Positions 19,872 through 27,472 of a DNA stretch of 64,000 nucleotides are shown here, piece by piece. The translations under genes and the position numbers were made by a program. Position 1 is the first letter of the stretch. Each line of letters opens with the position of its first letter. Source of the stretch: an uncultured Bacteroidota bacterium (GTDB lineage: Bacteria > Bacteroidota > Bacteroidia > Flavobacteriales > Flavobacteriaceae); the NCBI GenBank assembly GCA_902560065.1, contig CACEKG010000001.1:1-64000 (forward strand), written 5' to 3'. The notes beneath the pieces are model-generated. The model saw only the letters and a list, made by a program, of their open reading frames with translations, searched no databases and was not told the DNA's origin.

Positions 19872-21284
19872 ATGAAATTTATAGATTTATTTGCTGGTGC
19901 AGGCGGGATGTCATGTGGAATTAAAAATGCAGGTGGTGTTCTTGTATTTGCAAATGAGTTTGATCCAAATGCATCAAAAACTTACAAGTCAAATTTAGAT
20001 CATTGGAAAAACTCTCAAGGTCTTCTCATACAGGCCCCAATTGAAAACCTTCATAAGTCTTTAATTAAAAAAGATATTCAAAATAATTTTCAAGGTGATT
20101 TGGTTGTTGAGCATTCTACATACAAAGAAAATAAAGCCAAACATGAAAATGTTCAAATAGATAAAGACCATTTAAAATATTTGAAATCAATTAAAAAAAT
20201 TGATCTAATTGTTGGTGGTCCGCCATGTCAAGGATTTTCTAATTTAGGAAGAGGAAAAAAGAAAGAGATATTACAAAATGTCCAGAAAAAATTTATTGAG
20301 GACCCAAGAAATCAGTTATTTAAATATTTTTTAGATTTTGTAGAATTTTACTCTCCAAAGATTGTGTTGATTGAAAATGTAATGGGACTAAAATCAGCTG
20401 GTGATTATTATGAATTAATACATAAATCTCTTGAAAAGACAAAACCAGGTTATATTGTAACGGGTCTTGAACTTAACGCATCTGAATTTGGTATAGCTCA
20501 ATCAAGAAAAAGATTATTTTTTGTAGGTGTTAGAAATGATATAAAGAATGCTGGGCAATTTATTTTTAATCTTCCAACAGTTTTAAACTTCTGTAAATCT
20601 AAATCTTTTTCAGTAAGAGATGCTATTGATGATTTACCCAATATTAGATCTAATCCTCAATCACTTAATCTTAGGGTGGAAAATGAAATTCCTATTGGAA
20701 ACGTTGATTCTTTTGGAGAGCAAGAAAGTACATTAGATTATGTAGACCTTTTATCTGAGAATACTATATATGCTAATATGATAAATAAGATTGGTGAAAA
20801 TGGAGAGGACAAAAAACCAACGAAACTTTATAACCATAAAGCTAGATTTAATAATGCTTCTGATCTAGAAATATATAAACAGATTTCTGCTGGCAAATAC
20901 TTAACTAATATTGAAAATGAAGAAGTCCTTCAAAAGGTTAAATATGGTACTGGTATAGATGAAAATGGAAGAAGGTATGTTAATCAGGGTTTTGCAGACA
21001 AATATTTTAAGCTTGATCCTAATAAGCCATCCAGAACAATCGTAGCTCATCTCCAAACAGATAATAATGGTTTTATTCATTATGGAGAGACTCCTAGAGG
21101 AATTACTCCAAGGGAGGCTGCAAGGCTTCAATCTTTTCCCGACTGGTATAAGTTTGAAGGTCCTTTTACGAATCAATTCAAACAAATTGGAAATGCTGTG
21201 CCACCGTTATTAGCGAAAATATTTGGAAAAATTTTTAAATCATTTTTAACCGATCACTCAATTGAAAATCTATATGATTTATAA
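19872..21284 (+). CDS. C5-cytosine DNA methyltransferase (Dcm family)
   Basis: Motif I DLFAGAGGMSCGIKNAG, IV GGPPCQGFSNLGRG, VI ENVMGLKS, VIII QSRKRLFFVGVR, IX GITPREAARLQSFPD, X QIGNAVPPLLAK. Confidence 0.95.
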   Translation: MKFIDLFAGAGGMSCGIKNAGGVLVFANEFDPNASKTYKSNLDHWKNSQGLLIQAPIENLHKSLIKKDIQNNFQGDLVVEHSTYKENKAKHENVQIDKDHLKYLKSIKKIDLIVGGPPCQGFSNLGRGKKKEILQNVQKKFIEDPRNQLFKYFLDFVEFYSPKIVLIENVMGLKSAGDYYELIHKSLEKTKPGYIVTGLELNASEFGIAQSRKRLFFVGVRNDIKNAGQFIFNLPTVLNFCKSKSFSVRDAIDDLPNIRSNPQSLNLRVENEIPIGNVDSFGEQESTLDYVDLLSENTIYANMINKIGENGEDKKPTKLYNHKARFNNASDLEIYKQISAGKYLTNIENEEVLQKVKYGTGIDENGRRYVNQGFADKYFKLDPNKPSRTIVAHLQTDNNGFIHYGETPRGITPREAARLQSFPDWYKFEGPFTNQFKQIGNAVPPLLAKIFGKIFKSFLTDHSIENLYDL

Positions 21285-21362
21285 AAATTATGATAGAGTT
21301 ATCATAATAGGTGGTCATACTCCTATAAATTGCCTTATGGACTTGTAAAGTTTTTAACAAAA

Positions 21363-21382
21363 GTGACAGTATAACTGACAGT
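21363..21382 (+). repeat. Right end-proximal motif pair GTGACAGT / CTGACAGT
   Basis: GTGACAGT 21363-21370 and CTGACAGT 21375-21382, same 12-bp spacing as the left pair. Confidence 0.75.
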
Positions 21383-21393
21383 AAAAAAACAAA

Positions 21394-21412
21394 CCCCTAA
21401 TATTTATAGGGG
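21394..21412. other. Stem-loop CCCCTA-N7-TAGGGG near the island right end
   Basis: Six-bp perfect inverted repeat, possibly a terminator or an end structure. Confidence 0.4.
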
Positions 21413-21427
21413 CTTACAGTTGTATTT

Positions 21428-21444
21428 GTGGGGAGAGCAGGATT
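21428..21444. repeat. Right copy of 17-bp direct repeat, overlapping the 3' end of intact tRNA-Tyr
   Basis: GTGGGGAGAGCAGGATT identical to 15093-15109. Confidence 0.9.
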
Positions 21445-21510
21445 CGAACCTGCGAAGGTAAAACCAACAGATTTACAGTCTGTCCTCGTTGGCCGCTTGA
21501 GTATCTCCCC
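21429..21510 (-). tRNA. tRNA-Tyr (anticodon GTA)
   Basis: Class II tRNA with long variable arm; acceptor GGGGAGA/TCTCCCC; anticodon loop CTGTAAA. Confidence 0.95.
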
Positions 21511-21540
21511 CTCTAATAAATCATATTCTTTATTAGACTG

Positions 21541-21614
21541 AGCCGATGGAGGGACTCGAACCCACGACCTGCTGATTACAAATCAGCTGCTCTAGCCAGC
21601 TGAGCTACATCGGC
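21541..21614 (-). tRNA. tRNA-Thr (anticodon TGT)
   Basis: Acceptor GCCGATG/CATCGGC, T-arm GGTTCGAGTCC, anticodon loop TTTGTAA. Confidence 0.95.
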
Positions 21615-21679
21615 TAAAATTTGAATGCAAATTAAGTGTTAATTTTAGTGGTTTCAAAAAAAAACATAAAAAATATAAT

Positions 21680-21979
21680 TTAAAAACTATATAATTTTTC
21701 TTTTTTTTTCTTAATAATTCTTTGAGCAGAAATTACTGCAGTTTTAATTGCTTTTTCAAATGAACTAGATCTTTTTTTAACTATAATACTCTTTCCAGGA
21801 ATTCCAATTTTTATCTCAGCATATTTGTTTATTCTATTTGATGAATTTTCAATTTTAGTAGAAATAAAAACGTTAATAATCTTTTTATAAAACAAGTTCA
21901 TTTTATAAATCTTTTTTTTAGCAAAATTTTTAAGCTTTATATCTGCTTTATAATTAATTGATTGAAAGACAATATTCAT
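21680..21979 (-). CDS. hpf: Ribosome hibernation promoting factor (HPF/RaiA)
   Basis: 99-aa HPF-like protein next to xerC and the tRNA cluster. Confidence 0.8.
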   Translation of the reverse strand: MNIVFQSINYKADIKLKNFAKKKIYKMNLFYKKIINVFISTKIENSSNRINKYAEIKIGIPGKSIIVKKRSSSFEKAIKTAVISAQRIIKKKKEKLYSF

Positions 21980-21999
21980 AAATAATTTTTTAGTTTATA

Positions 22000-22908
22000 T
22001 TAATTTTTTTCTCTCGGATGTGATTTAAAATAAATATCTTTTATTTTACTCATACTAGTATGTGTATATAATTGAGTAGCTGCTATACTTGAATGACCCA
22101 ATAAATCTTTAATTGAATTTAAGTCAGCTCCTTTATCAAGTAGATGAGTTGCGAAGCTATGACGAAGCATATGAGGACTTTTTTTTGTTTTTGATGATAC
22201 TATACTAAAGTAACGGTTTACAGTTTTGTAAACAAAAGATTCTGTTAACATTTTACCTTTTTTATTTACAAAAAATGTTGATGAATTATTTTTAATTATT
22301 ATTTCATTTTTCTTCTTAAGATAAGTTTTAATTATTTGAATCAATTCATCTAAAATTGGAATTAATCTTTCTTTGTTTCTTTTTCCATGAACTTTAATAA
22401 CTCCTTCATTTATCAACACATTCCTTTCTTTCAAATTAATCAACTCAATTCTTCTTATTCCAGTAAAATAAAATACTGCAATTATAGTTTTTTCAAGAAT
22501 CCCCATATAATCATCAGAGAAATGATCCCCTTTAAATAATGATTTAATTTCGTCTTCAGAAAAAGGCACATTTATATTTTTAGGTGTTTTTAAAACTTTA
22601 TGGTTTTGTAAAGGCGAGGATTTTATAGTTCCTGTTTTTAATAAAAACTTATAATATGATCTTAAAACTGAAACTTTTCTATTAACTGTTCTATTAGAAT
22701 TTCCATTCTCAATTAAACTTATTATCCATGATCTAATTTCATTATATGATACTTTGTCTATTGAGTCAATATTAAAATTAGTTTTTACAAAATCGTTAAA
22801 ACTCAATAAATTTGAATTATATGCAATTTTAGTATGATGGGAAGATTTTTTTTCCAGGTATATATAGTCTAAAAATTTAGAAATAGACATATTTAAGTTT
22901 GTAATCAA
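22000..22908 (-). CDS. xerC: Tyrosine recombinase XerC-like (chromosomal)
   Basis: Catalytic pattern TGIRRIEL, HGKRNKERLIP, HMLRHSFATHLL, LGHSSIAATQLYTH. Confidence 0.85.
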   Translation of the reverse strand: MITNLNMSISKFLDYIYLEKKSSHHTKIAYNSNLLSFNDFVKTNFNIDSIDKVSYNEIRSWIISLIENGNSNRTVNRKVSVLRSYYKFLLKTGTIKSSPLQNHKVLKTPKNINVPFSEDEIKSLFKGDHFSDDYMGILEKTIIAVFYFTGIRRIELINLKERNVLINEGVIKVHGKRNKERLIPILDELIQIIKTYLKKKNEIIIKNNSSTFFVNKKGKMLTESFVYKTVNRYFSIVSSKTKKSPHMLRHSFATHLLDKGADLNSIKDLLGHSSIAATQLYTHTSMSKIKDIYFKSHPREKN

Positions 22909-22942
22909 ATTTACAAACTAAAAATATAAATGAAGAATTTTG

Positions 22943-23164
22943 TTATTGATTTTCAATATCTATAAGCCTCTGAACGTGCTGAGCCTTTTGAACTTTTTGA
23001 CGATGCTTAACAGATGGCTTGATAAATTCCTTTCTAGACCTTAGCTCTCTCATAGCGCCTGTTTTATCAAATTTTCTTTTAAAACGTTTTAAAGCTCTAT
23101 CAATACTTTCACCATCTTTAATAGGAATTATTAACATATATTCTTTTTTAAAAAGTTCGGGCAA
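22943..23164 (-). CDS. rpsU: 30S ribosomal protein S21
   Basis: DGESIDRALKRFKRKFDKTGAMRELRSRKEFIKPSVKHRQK; true start is likely an internal Met. Confidence 0.9.
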   Translation of the reverse strand: MPELFKKEYMLIIPIKDGESIDRALKRFKRKFDKTGAMRELRSRKEFIKPSVKHRQKVQKAQHVQRLIDIENQ

Positions 23165-23198
23165 ATATAAAAAAACTAATTTAATTAAAGATATTACT

Positions 23199-24353
23199 TT
23201 ATAAATCTCTTGAAATTACTATTTTTTGAATTTCACTTGTTCCCTCACCTATTGTACATAATTTTGAATCTCTATAAAACTTTTCAACAGGAAAGTCTTT
23301 AATATAACCATACCCTCCATGAATCTGAACTGCTTCATTTGAAACTCTAACGCACATTTCTGAAGCAAACAATTTAGCCATAGCCCCTTGAGAAGTAACA
23401 TTTTTTCCTTCATTTTTCATATCAGAGGCTTTTTTAGTTAATAATTTTGCAGCTTCAATTTCTGTAGCCATTTCAGCTAGTTTAAATGAAATCCCTTGGA
23501 AATTAATAATAGGCTTTCCAAATTGTTCTCTTTCTTTTGAATATTTTAAAGCTGCTTTAAAAGCTCCTTGAGCGATTCCAAGAGAAAGAGCAGCAATTGA
23601 TATTCTTCCTCCATCTAAAATTTTCATAGATTGAATAAACCCATCTCCAATATTTCCAAGCCTATTAGTATCTGGAACAATACAATTATCAAAAACCATT
23701 TCAGCAGTTTCAGAGGCCCTCATTCCAAGTTTATTTTCAACTTTACCAGAACTGAATCCTTCAGTTCCTTTCTCAATTACAAAAGCTGTCATTTCATGGC
23801 TTTTTCCTTTAGAACCATTTCTTGCTATAATTACAGCAATATCACATGATTTTCCATGAGTAATAAAGTTTTTAGTTCCATTAATTATCCAATTATCACC
23901 ATCTTTTTTTGCTACTGTATCCATATTTTTTGCGTCAGAACCAGTATTCTGCTCAGTTAAACCCCATGCACCTATCCATTCACCAGAACACATTTTTGGA
24001 AGCCATTTATTTCTCTGATATTCATTTCCAAACATATAGATATGATTAAGACTTAAAGAATTATGAGCAGCCAAGGACAATCCAATAGATGGATCAATTG
24101 AGGAAATGGCTTCTATCATAGCAACATATTCATGATAACCCATACCTGATCCTCCATATTCAACTGGAATTAACATCCCCATAAAACCTAAAGAACCTGC
24201 ATCTTTAAACAGTTTTTTTGGAAAAAATTGTTTTTCATCCCAATCCATGAAATAAGGTTTTATCTCTTGAATGGCAAATACCATTGCTGAATCAAAAACC
24301 ATTTTCTGAGTTTCGGTCATTTTCAAATTAGAACCTATCTCTATATCTATCAT
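23199..24353 (-). CDS. Acyl-CoA dehydrogenase
   Basis: WGLTEQNTGSDAKNM, GEGTSEIQKIVISRDL, QIHGGYGYIKDFPVEKFYRDSKL. Confidence 0.92.
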   Translation of the reverse strand: MIDIEIGSNLKMTETQKMVFDSAMVFAIQEIKPYFMDWDEKQFFPKKLFKDAGSLGFMGMLIPVEYGGSGMGYHEYVAMIEAISSIDPSIGLSLAAHNSLSLNHIYMFGNEYQRNKWLPKMCSGEWIGAWGLTEQNTGSDAKNMDTVAKKDGDNWIINGTKNFITHGKSCDIAVIIARNGSKGKSHEMTAFVIEKGTEGFSSGKVENKLGMRASETAEMVFDNCIVPDTNRLGNIGDGFIQSMKILDGGRISIAALSLGIAQGAFKAALKYSKEREQFGKPIINFQGISFKLAEMATEIEAAKLLTKKASDMKNEGKNVTSQGAMAKLFASEMCVRVSNEAVQIHGGYGYIKDFPVEKFYRDSKLCTIGEGTSEIQKIVISRDL

Positions 24354-24410
24354 AATCTATTTTGTACAAATATAATTCTAAAAAAATCTTTACAAAAAGT
24401 ATTTTCAATT

Positions 24411-26000
24411 CTAATTATTGGATTTTGTGCTATTGATTTTAATTAAATAATTATTTAACTCCTCTTTTACTTTTGGATATAATAATAACAAACCTATCAT
24501 ATTAGGAAAAACAAGAGCTAAAATCATTGCATCAGAAAAAGCCCAAACTGATGACATATCTCCAGCTGCGCCAATAACTATAAAAATCAAAAACAAACAC
24601 TTATATATTAAACCAGAAATTTTACTTTTTCCAAAAACATACATCCAAGATTGGAGCCCATAATATGACCACGAAATCATGGTTGATAAAGCAAACAGGA
24701 CAACAGCTAATGTTAAAAAAGGTCCTGAAAAAGAAATATATTCAGAAAATGCAGCGGCAGTAATTCCTGCACCTTCAGAAGGAACACCATTAATCATTAC
24801 AACACCCCCAACACCTCCATAATCAAAAACAGTATTATCACCATTAAAAATAATAATAACTAAAGCAGTCATAGTACAAATTACAACAGTGTCTATAAAT
24901 GGTTCAAGTAAAGCGACTAAACCTTCTGATGCAGCATATTTAGTTTTTACAGCTGAATGGGCAATAGACGCAGATCCTGCTCCAGCTTCATTTGAAAAGG
25001 CAGCCCTTCTAAAACCAGTAATTAAAACACCTAACAAACCACCTAGTCCGGCTTGTGGATTAAATGCTTGATTTACTATCATTCCAAATGCATCATCAAT
25101 AAAAGAAAAATTTATGCCAATTATATAGAGACAAGCGATAACGTAGATTAAAGCCATAAAAGGAACAATCTTTTCCGTTACTGAGGCTATTCTTTTTATT
25201 CCTCCTATAATTATTATTCCAACTATAACCATCATGATAATTCCAATAATTGTTCTTGCACTTCCTCCAGTCATTCCAAAAGAACCAACAAGTTGCATAG
25301 CAGCCTGATTTGATTGAGCAGCATTTCCTCCTCCAAAAGATGCACCTATACATAACAAGGCAAAAATAACGGCTAGTATTTTTCCAAATTTTTCAAAACC
25401 TCTTTCCTTTAAACCTTTCGTTAAATAATACATTGGTCCTCCATAAACTGTACCATCCTCACCTACATCTCTATATTTTACACCTAGAGTGCACTCAACA
25501 AATTTTGTGGACATCCCTAACAAGCCGCAAAGTATCATCCAAAAAGTTGCACCTGGTCCACCGACAGCAATTGCAAGTGCAACTCCAGCAATATTTCCAT
25601 TACCTACAGTACCAGAAACAGCTGTAGCTAAAGCTTGGAAATGACTAACCTCGCCATGTTGACTTTCATTAAACTTTTGGGTATTTTTCTTTGATTTTTC
25701 TTTATCAAAAGAATCATATTTACCTCTAACAGTATTAACTGCTGTAGTAAAATGTCTAAAATTTACAAAACCAAAATAAATTGTAAAAAACAATGCACCT
25801 CCTACCAAAAGAAAAATTATAGTAGGGACTTCAGTACCAGGAAAATTATGTAAAATTAAAGATTCCCACCAATTAGCAATTGGAGTAAATGCTTCATTTA
25901 TTTTATCATCCAATCCTTTTTCTTGTGCATTTAAATTAATACTATTTAATAAAAAAAAGATTGTAAAAATTAAATTGACTTTTATGGTTTTATGACTCAT
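24411..26000 (-). CDS. Alanine/glycine:cation (sodium) symporter, AGCS family
   Basis: FQALATAVSGTVGNGNIAGVALAIAVGGPGATFWMI; RRAAFSNEAGAGSASIAHSA. Confidence 0.92.
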   Translation of the reverse strand: MSHKTIKVNLIFTIFFLLNSINLNAQEKGLDDKINEAFTPIANWWESLILHNFPGTEVPTIIFLLVGGALFFTIYFGFVNFRHFTTAVNTVRGKYDSFDKEKSKKNTQKFNESQHGEVSHFQALATAVSGTVGNGNIAGVALAIAVGGPGATFWMILCGLLGMSTKFVECTLGVKYRDVGEDGTVYGGPMYYLTKGLKERGFEKFGKILAVIFALLCIGASFGGGNAAQSNQAAMQLVGSFGMTGGSARTIIGIIMMVIVGIIIIGGIKRIASVTEKIVPFMALIYVIACLYIIGINFSFIDDAFGMIVNQAFNPQAGLGGLLGVLITGFRRAAFSNEAGAGSASIAHSAVKTKYAASEGLVALLEPFIDTVVICTMTALVIIIFNGDNTVFDYGGVGGVVMINGVPSEGAGITAAAFSEYISFSGPFLTLAVVLFALSTMISWSYYGLQSWMYVFGKSKISGLIYKCLFLIFIVIGAAGDMSSVWAFSDAMILALVFPNMIGLLLLYPKVKEELNNYLIKINSTKSNN

Positions 26001-26092
26001 TATAAATTTGTATTAATAGTTGCAATATCAAAAAAAGAAAGTGAAAAAAAAATTATTAAAGACAAAGATTAAATTTATTTTAATAAATGACA

Positions 26093-26383
26093 TTAAAGAT
26101 CAAATACAGAAGTTCTTTTTCTGTAGATCATTCCTCTTAATTTAAATAAAAAACCTATAATTAAATACATAATAAAACCTCCAATTATAGTAGTAAAAGA
26201 AGCATAAATAAAAAACAATCTTACATTTTTAACATTAATTCCTAAAAAATTGGCTAAAGTAGAGCAAACTGAAAATCCATGTTTTTCAAAAAAAAATCTT
26301 ATTCTATCCAAAACTTTATACTTTTTCGATTTCACCTTTCCACTCAACAATTCCTCCAAGTAAATTATATGCAGTAAGGCCAT
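26093..26383 (-). CDS. PspC-domain membrane protein (likely TTG start near 26311)
   Basis: DRIRFFFEKHGFSVCSTLANFLGINVKNVRLFFIYASF...; the first part of the ORF overlaps the rhodanese gene. Confidence 0.7.
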   Translation of the reverse strand: MALLHIIYLEELLSGKVKSKKYKVLDRIRFFFEKHGFSVCSTLANFLGINVKNVRLFFIYASFTTIIGGFIMYLIIGFLFKLRGMIYRKRTSVFDL

Positions 26384-26624
26384 TTTGATGCATTAAATTG
26401 CATGCCATTTCACTTCTTATACCAGTTCTGCAATACACATAATAAGATTTATTCTTTTTGAGCTTTAAAATAGATTCCATAAATAAGCTAGGTTGATTTA
26501 TGTCGACAAGAATAGATTTTTTGATGTGACCTTCGTCATATTCTTCCTGGGTTCTAACATCAATTATTTTACTTTCAAGATCATTATCTTTATTTTTTAA
26601 CCAATCGTTTTGATTTAAATTCAT
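26316..26624 (-). CDS. Rhodanese-like domain protein
   Basis: IIDVRTQEEYDEGHIKKS; YYVYCRTGIRSEMA. Confidence 0.9.
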   Translation of the reverse strand: MNLNQNDWLKNKDNDLESKIIDVRTQEEYDEGHIKKSILVDINQPSLFMESILKLKKNKSYYVYCRTGIRSEMACNLMHQNGLTAYNLLGGIVEWKGEIEKV

Positions 26625-26724
26625 CTTTCAAATTTAAAAACAAGATTTAATCTTTACAAATTCAATTTTTTAATTCTTAAAAAAAAATATATTATTGTAT
26701 TTTAAATTAAAAAAAAATTAAACA

Positions 26725-27309
26725 ATGAACAAGCTATTTTATATTTCTCTTTTATTTTTATTTTCAAACTCTATTTTTTCTCAAACTTTATCTCAATCAA
26801 TTAATATTACTAAAAGTAATGTTAAATGGTATGGAGATGAAATTACTGGAAAACAACATTATGGATCTTTAAAGTTTAAAGAAGGTAATATTATTTTAAC
26901 TGGAACTGGAAAAATTTCAGATAAAATAATTTCAGGAAATTTTATTGTAGATATGACTAGCCTTAATGTAGAAGACTTGACTGGAAGGGGGAAAAACAGT
27001 TTAGAAGGTCATCTAAAATCAGATGATTTTTTTAGCGTAAATAAATTTAATTTTGCCTATCTAAAAATCTTGAAAAGTAACGATCCGGTTAATGGAGTTC
27101 AAACAATTAATGGTGATTTAACTATAAAGGGGATATCTCACCCTGTTACTTTTACAATGGAATTAAATGGAAAAAAAGCTAAATCTAATTTAATTTTTGA
27201 TAGAACAAAATATGATGTAAAATTTAGATCAGGTAATTTTTTTCAAAATCTTGGAGATAAATTAATTTATGATGATATTAAGTTGGAGGTGAACCTTGAA
27301 TTTGAATAA
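26725..27309 (+). CDS. YceI family protein
   Basis: Signal peptide; VKWYGDEITGKQHYGSLKFKEG...GHLKSDDFFSV...INGDLTIKGISHPVTF. Confidence 0.9.
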   Translation: MNKLFYISLLFLFSNSIFSQTLSQSINITKSNVKWYGDEITGKQHYGSLKFKEGNIILTGTGKISDKIISGNFIVDMTSLNVEDLTGRGKNSLEGHLKSDDFFSVNKFNFAYLKILKSNDPVNGVQTINGDLTIKGISHPVTFTMELNGKKAKSNLIFDRTKYDVKFRSGNFFQNLGDKLIYDDIKLEVNLEFE

Positions 27310-27344
27310 AATTTATCATAAATATTAAATATTAATTTTTATAT

Positions 27345-27352
27345 TATATTTG
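27345..27352 (+). promoter_or_regulatory. Bacteroidetes-type -7 promoter element TATATTTG upstream of trp leader
   Basis: Matches TAnnTTTG, 6 nt upstream of the leader ATG. Confidence 0.55.
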
Positions 27353-27358
27353 CAGACA

Positions 27359-27406
27359 ATGATCAATTTAGGTAAAAATATTAATTGGTGGAACAGGATA
27401 ATTTAA
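27359..27406 (+). CDS. trp leader peptide MINLGKNINWWNRII
   Basis: 15-codon ORF with tandem TGG TGG codons, followed by a rho-independent terminator and then trpE; not in the ORF track. Confidence 0.85.
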   Translation: MINLGKNINWWNRII

Positions 27407-27432
27407 ATTATTCGTGAACCAATTCTTTTATA

Positions 27433-27465
27433 AAAGGCCTGTCTTCACGACAAGCCTTTTTTTTT
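27433..27465 (+). terminator. trp operon attenuator terminator
   Basis: AAGGC-c-TGTC ttcac GACA-a-GCCTT followed by a T-run. Confidence 0.85.
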
Positions 27466-27472
27466 ATAAGTA

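Larger units (their letters stand above)
15093..21444. mobile_element. Integrase-less genomic island inserted at the tRNA-Tyr 3' end
   Basis: Flanking 17-bp direct repeats; splits a Thr-Tyr-Gly-Thr tRNA cluster; accessory gene content; end-proximal TGACAGT pairs. Confidence 0.85.

Noticed and set aside
20901-21185. Minus-strand 94-aa ORF in the methyltransferase
   Set aside because: Antisense to conserved motifs IX-X of the methyltransferase, which clearly code on the plus strand.
22000-22908. Tyrosine recombinase near the island as its own integrase
   Set aside because: It lies outside the att-like repeats, beyond tRNA-Thr and hpf, in the usual chromosomal xerC-hpf context. It could act in trans but is not island-encoded.
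25096-25353. Minus-strand 85-aa Cys/Trp/Asn-rich ORF
   Set aside because: Out-of-frame shadow of the AGCS symporter gene.
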